A DNA stretch of 64,000 nucleotides, taken from assembly GCF_003096035.1 (NCBI RefSeq), contig NZ_CP029186.1:3827001-3891000 (forward strand), in the 5' to 3' direction. A program made the position numbers and the translations under genes. The notes under the pieces were generated by a model, which had not been told where the DNA came from, made no database searches, and saw only the letters and a program-made list of their open reading frames with translations. Of the stretch, positions 62,603 to 64,000 are shown one piece after another. This stretch comes from Flavobacterium album. GTDB lineage: Bacteria; Bacteroidota; Bacteroidia; Flavobacteriales; Flavobacteriaceae. The first letter of the stretch is position 1. Every line of letters begins with the position of its first letter.

Positions 62603-62801
62603 GCAAGTAGGTTTTTAATTGGTTGAATTGATAGTAATTTTTGTTATCAAGGTAACTAATACTCAGTAATTTAACAAATACATTCACCTTTTGCGGAATA
62701 GCATTCAAAAACAAAAGAACATTATAGAATAATCAGGATATCGCATAAAATTGAGATATAAATTAATAATCATTCAACAAAACCTATAAAAAGCCGTTTT
62801 A

Positions 62802-62838
62802 AAAAAATAAAAAAGCCCATTCCTGAAGGAAAGGGCTC
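62802..62838 (-). terminator. Rho-independent terminator for the 371-residue protein gene
   Basis: Read on the minus strand: AGCCCTTTCC TTCA GGAATGGGCT followed by TTTTTTATTTTTTT. The gene stop is at 62867. Confidence 0.75.
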
Positions 62839-62866
62839 ACTATTTTCACAAAATAAATTGGCTTTG

Positions 62867-63982
62867 TTATTTACCGTAAGGAACAGGTATCTCCCTGGTG
62901 ACGATGGACGGTTCCCGCACGATCTTTTTTTCGTACCGCGGCGTAACCGACTTATCCATATATTTTTCGTCTTTATATTTGATATGCTCAATGATCGCTG
63001 ATACTTTTACATTGACATCAAGGGCCTGTACAATATTATCATTGGCAAGTGCAATGACGAATTTTCCCTGCAGCTTGTCGTTTTCTGTAATTCGCTTATA
63101 GCCTGCTATCCCCTTTCCGCTATCGAAAGATTTATATGGCTTGCCTTGCAGGAACAATTTGTTGTTCTGCTCGTTCACCAGGGCATACTCAACATCTTCA
63201 CCATTCACGGGCAGCATAAGATTGGTTATCGCCCCGGCCGCAATGCCACCCAGCGGTGTTGTAAAATAAGTTGCCACGCCCTGTACCGCGCCCGCGATCA
63301 CTTTACGGTTCTGGTTCCAAAATTCATTGCTCTCCTTGCCCACGCCAATCCAATAGGCCCAGGCCACAACCTTTTTGGTCTCATCTTTTGTAACCGTATT
63401 TACCGGAAGCGAAAAGTTTACTGATGCTTTTGTATCGCCAAAGCTTGTCTTAGCATTCACACGCTGGCTTTTATCAAACACCATTTCTTCATATTTCTTT
63501 TCAAAAGCGACTACCCGCCTTGTCTTTTGTACCTGAAGCGTATCATAGCCGGCCACCACATCTTTAGTAAGTGAATTCCAGACAGTATCCTGTACTTTTA
63601 TCCACTTTACGGCCGTATTAAAGTTCTTATCTTCCGATCTTTTCGGTACGCGCTGTATCGTTACATTGCAGTTCCGCTTTCCTTTAGTAGTATTGCCAAA
63701 CCTGAAAACATATACCGAATTGCCCTGTACCGTAAATTCCTTCTTTTCCTCCTTTACATTTTGGCCTCTGTACTTCAGCGCAGCAGGATATTCAGTCACA
63801 GTAACCTCACTGACAGCGCTGCCTTGGGCTTCGATTGTAAAAATAATCCTGTCACCATCTGCAAAGCCGTACATCAGCTCTTCGGTGGCTCCGGGTTCAA
63901 TCTTAATTTGTAAATCGGCAACGGGCATTTTTTGCCCAAAAGAAAATGCTGAAAATAACAGCAAAACAACACATCTGATCAT
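62867..63982 (-). CDS. Secreted orphan protein with a glycine-rich hydrophobic segment
   Basis: 371 residues. Signal peptide MIRCVVLLLFSAFSFGQ; the N-terminal part is beta-rich (LQIKIEPGATEELMYGFADGDRIIFTIEAQG, VYVFRFGNTTKGKRNCNVTI); residues ~228-257 form a Gly/Ala-rich hydrophobic segment (IAGAVQGVATYFTTPLGGIA, then AGAITNLM), long enough to cross or insert in a membrane; the C-terminus ends EIPVPYGK. I do not recognise a family. Only 18 bp lie upstream in the window, so operon structure is unknown. It may be a secreted sensor or membrane-inserting protein. Confidence 0.75.
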   Translation of the reverse strand: MIRCVVLLLFSAFSFGQKMPVADLQIKIEPGATEELMYGFADGDRIIFTIEAQGSAVSEVTVTEYPAALKYRGQNVKEEKKEFTVQGNSVYVFRFGNTTKGKRNCNVTIQRVPKRSEDKNFNTAVKWIKVQDTVWNSLTKDVVAGYDTLQVQKTRRVVAFEKKYEEMVFDKSQRVNAKTSFGDTKASVNFSLPVNTVTKDETKKVVAWAYWIGVGKESNEFWNQNRKVIAGAVQGVATYFTTPLGGIAAGAITNLMLPVNGEDVEYALVNEQNNKLFLQGKPYKSFDSGKGIAGYKRITENDKLQGKFVIALANDNIVQALDVNVKVSAIIEHIKYKDEKYMDKSVTPRYEKKIVREPSIVTREIPVPYGK

Positions 63983-64000
63983 AATACTAAACTCCTATAA

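Noticed and set aside
1..64000. tRNA, rRNA, prophage or integrase genes
   Set aside because: No tRNA-like T-loop/acceptor pattern, rRNA sequence, or phage/integrase domain was recognised in reading both strands.

Overview
The window looks like a chromosomal segment of a member of the Flavobacteriaceae, most like Flavobacterium. Reasons: several very long secreted proteins end in type IX secretion system (T9SS) sorting domains; the best promoters have the Bacteroidetes form TTG, 17-23 bp, TAnnTTTG; SusC-like TonB receptor architecture, DUF349, DUF4129/DUF4350 and Bacteroidetes-type Rel proteins are present; gaps carry intergenic palindromes of the kind common in flavobacteria. I found no tRNA, rRNA, CRISPR array, prophage or intact insertion sequence.

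Layout. (1) 1-2.5 kb, minus strand: the end of a surface-polysaccharide locus (Wzx-type flippase cut by the window edge, hexapeptide acyltransferase, FemAB/GNAT-like acyltransferase). (2) 2.7-7.4 kb: a 1223-residue T9SS type B protein with four CARDB-type repeats, then two small lipoproteins. (3) 7.4-18 kb: TonB-dependent receptor, outer-membrane barrel protein, a ClC/HPP transporter pair, VOC protein, lipoprotein, a pRiA4b ORF-3 family protein, a nucleoid-associated protein and a BamA/TamA-like barrel. (4) 18.2-33.7 kb: an ABC exporter pair, then five T9SS type B surface proteins (two choice-of-anchor L paralogues, two paralogues sharing another N-terminal domain, one PKD protein), interrupted by two AT-rich orphan genes and a structured-RNA-like repeat. 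(5) 33.8-42.7 kb: a divergent RDD gene and a tightly overlapping operon SpoIIM / membrane protein / DUF4129 / DUF4350 / MoxR ATPase / DUF58 / membrane protein / lipoprotein. (6) 42.7-58.9 kb: mostly core genes (TrmH-type methyltransferase, ArsR-type regulator with an SDR dehydrogenase, Rel (p)ppGpp enzyme, Fur-family regulator, purA, an LptA/OstA-like protein, class III aminotransferase, TPR protein, TonB-C protein, aroE, DUF349 protein). (7) 59.3-64 kb, minus strand: a 1089-residue T9SS type A protein with seven Ig-like repeats and a secreted orphan.

How it fits together. Much of the window is cell-envelope biology: polysaccharide assembly, LPS transport, barrel assembly, nutrient uptake and large surface proteins for the T9SS, whose machinery itself is not here. 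The strongest unusual signals are: the exactly phased 603-bp repeats in the 1140-residue protein and its single-repeat neighbour; the family of shared C-terminal modules across the cluster; a paired operator-like repeat around the promoter of the SDR gene next to an ArsR regulator; the MoxR/RDD/SpoIIM/DUF58 membrane system; and several repeat families placed at gene ends, two of which resemble a flavobacterial structured RNA. I see nothing that I can call a wholly new system with confidence.
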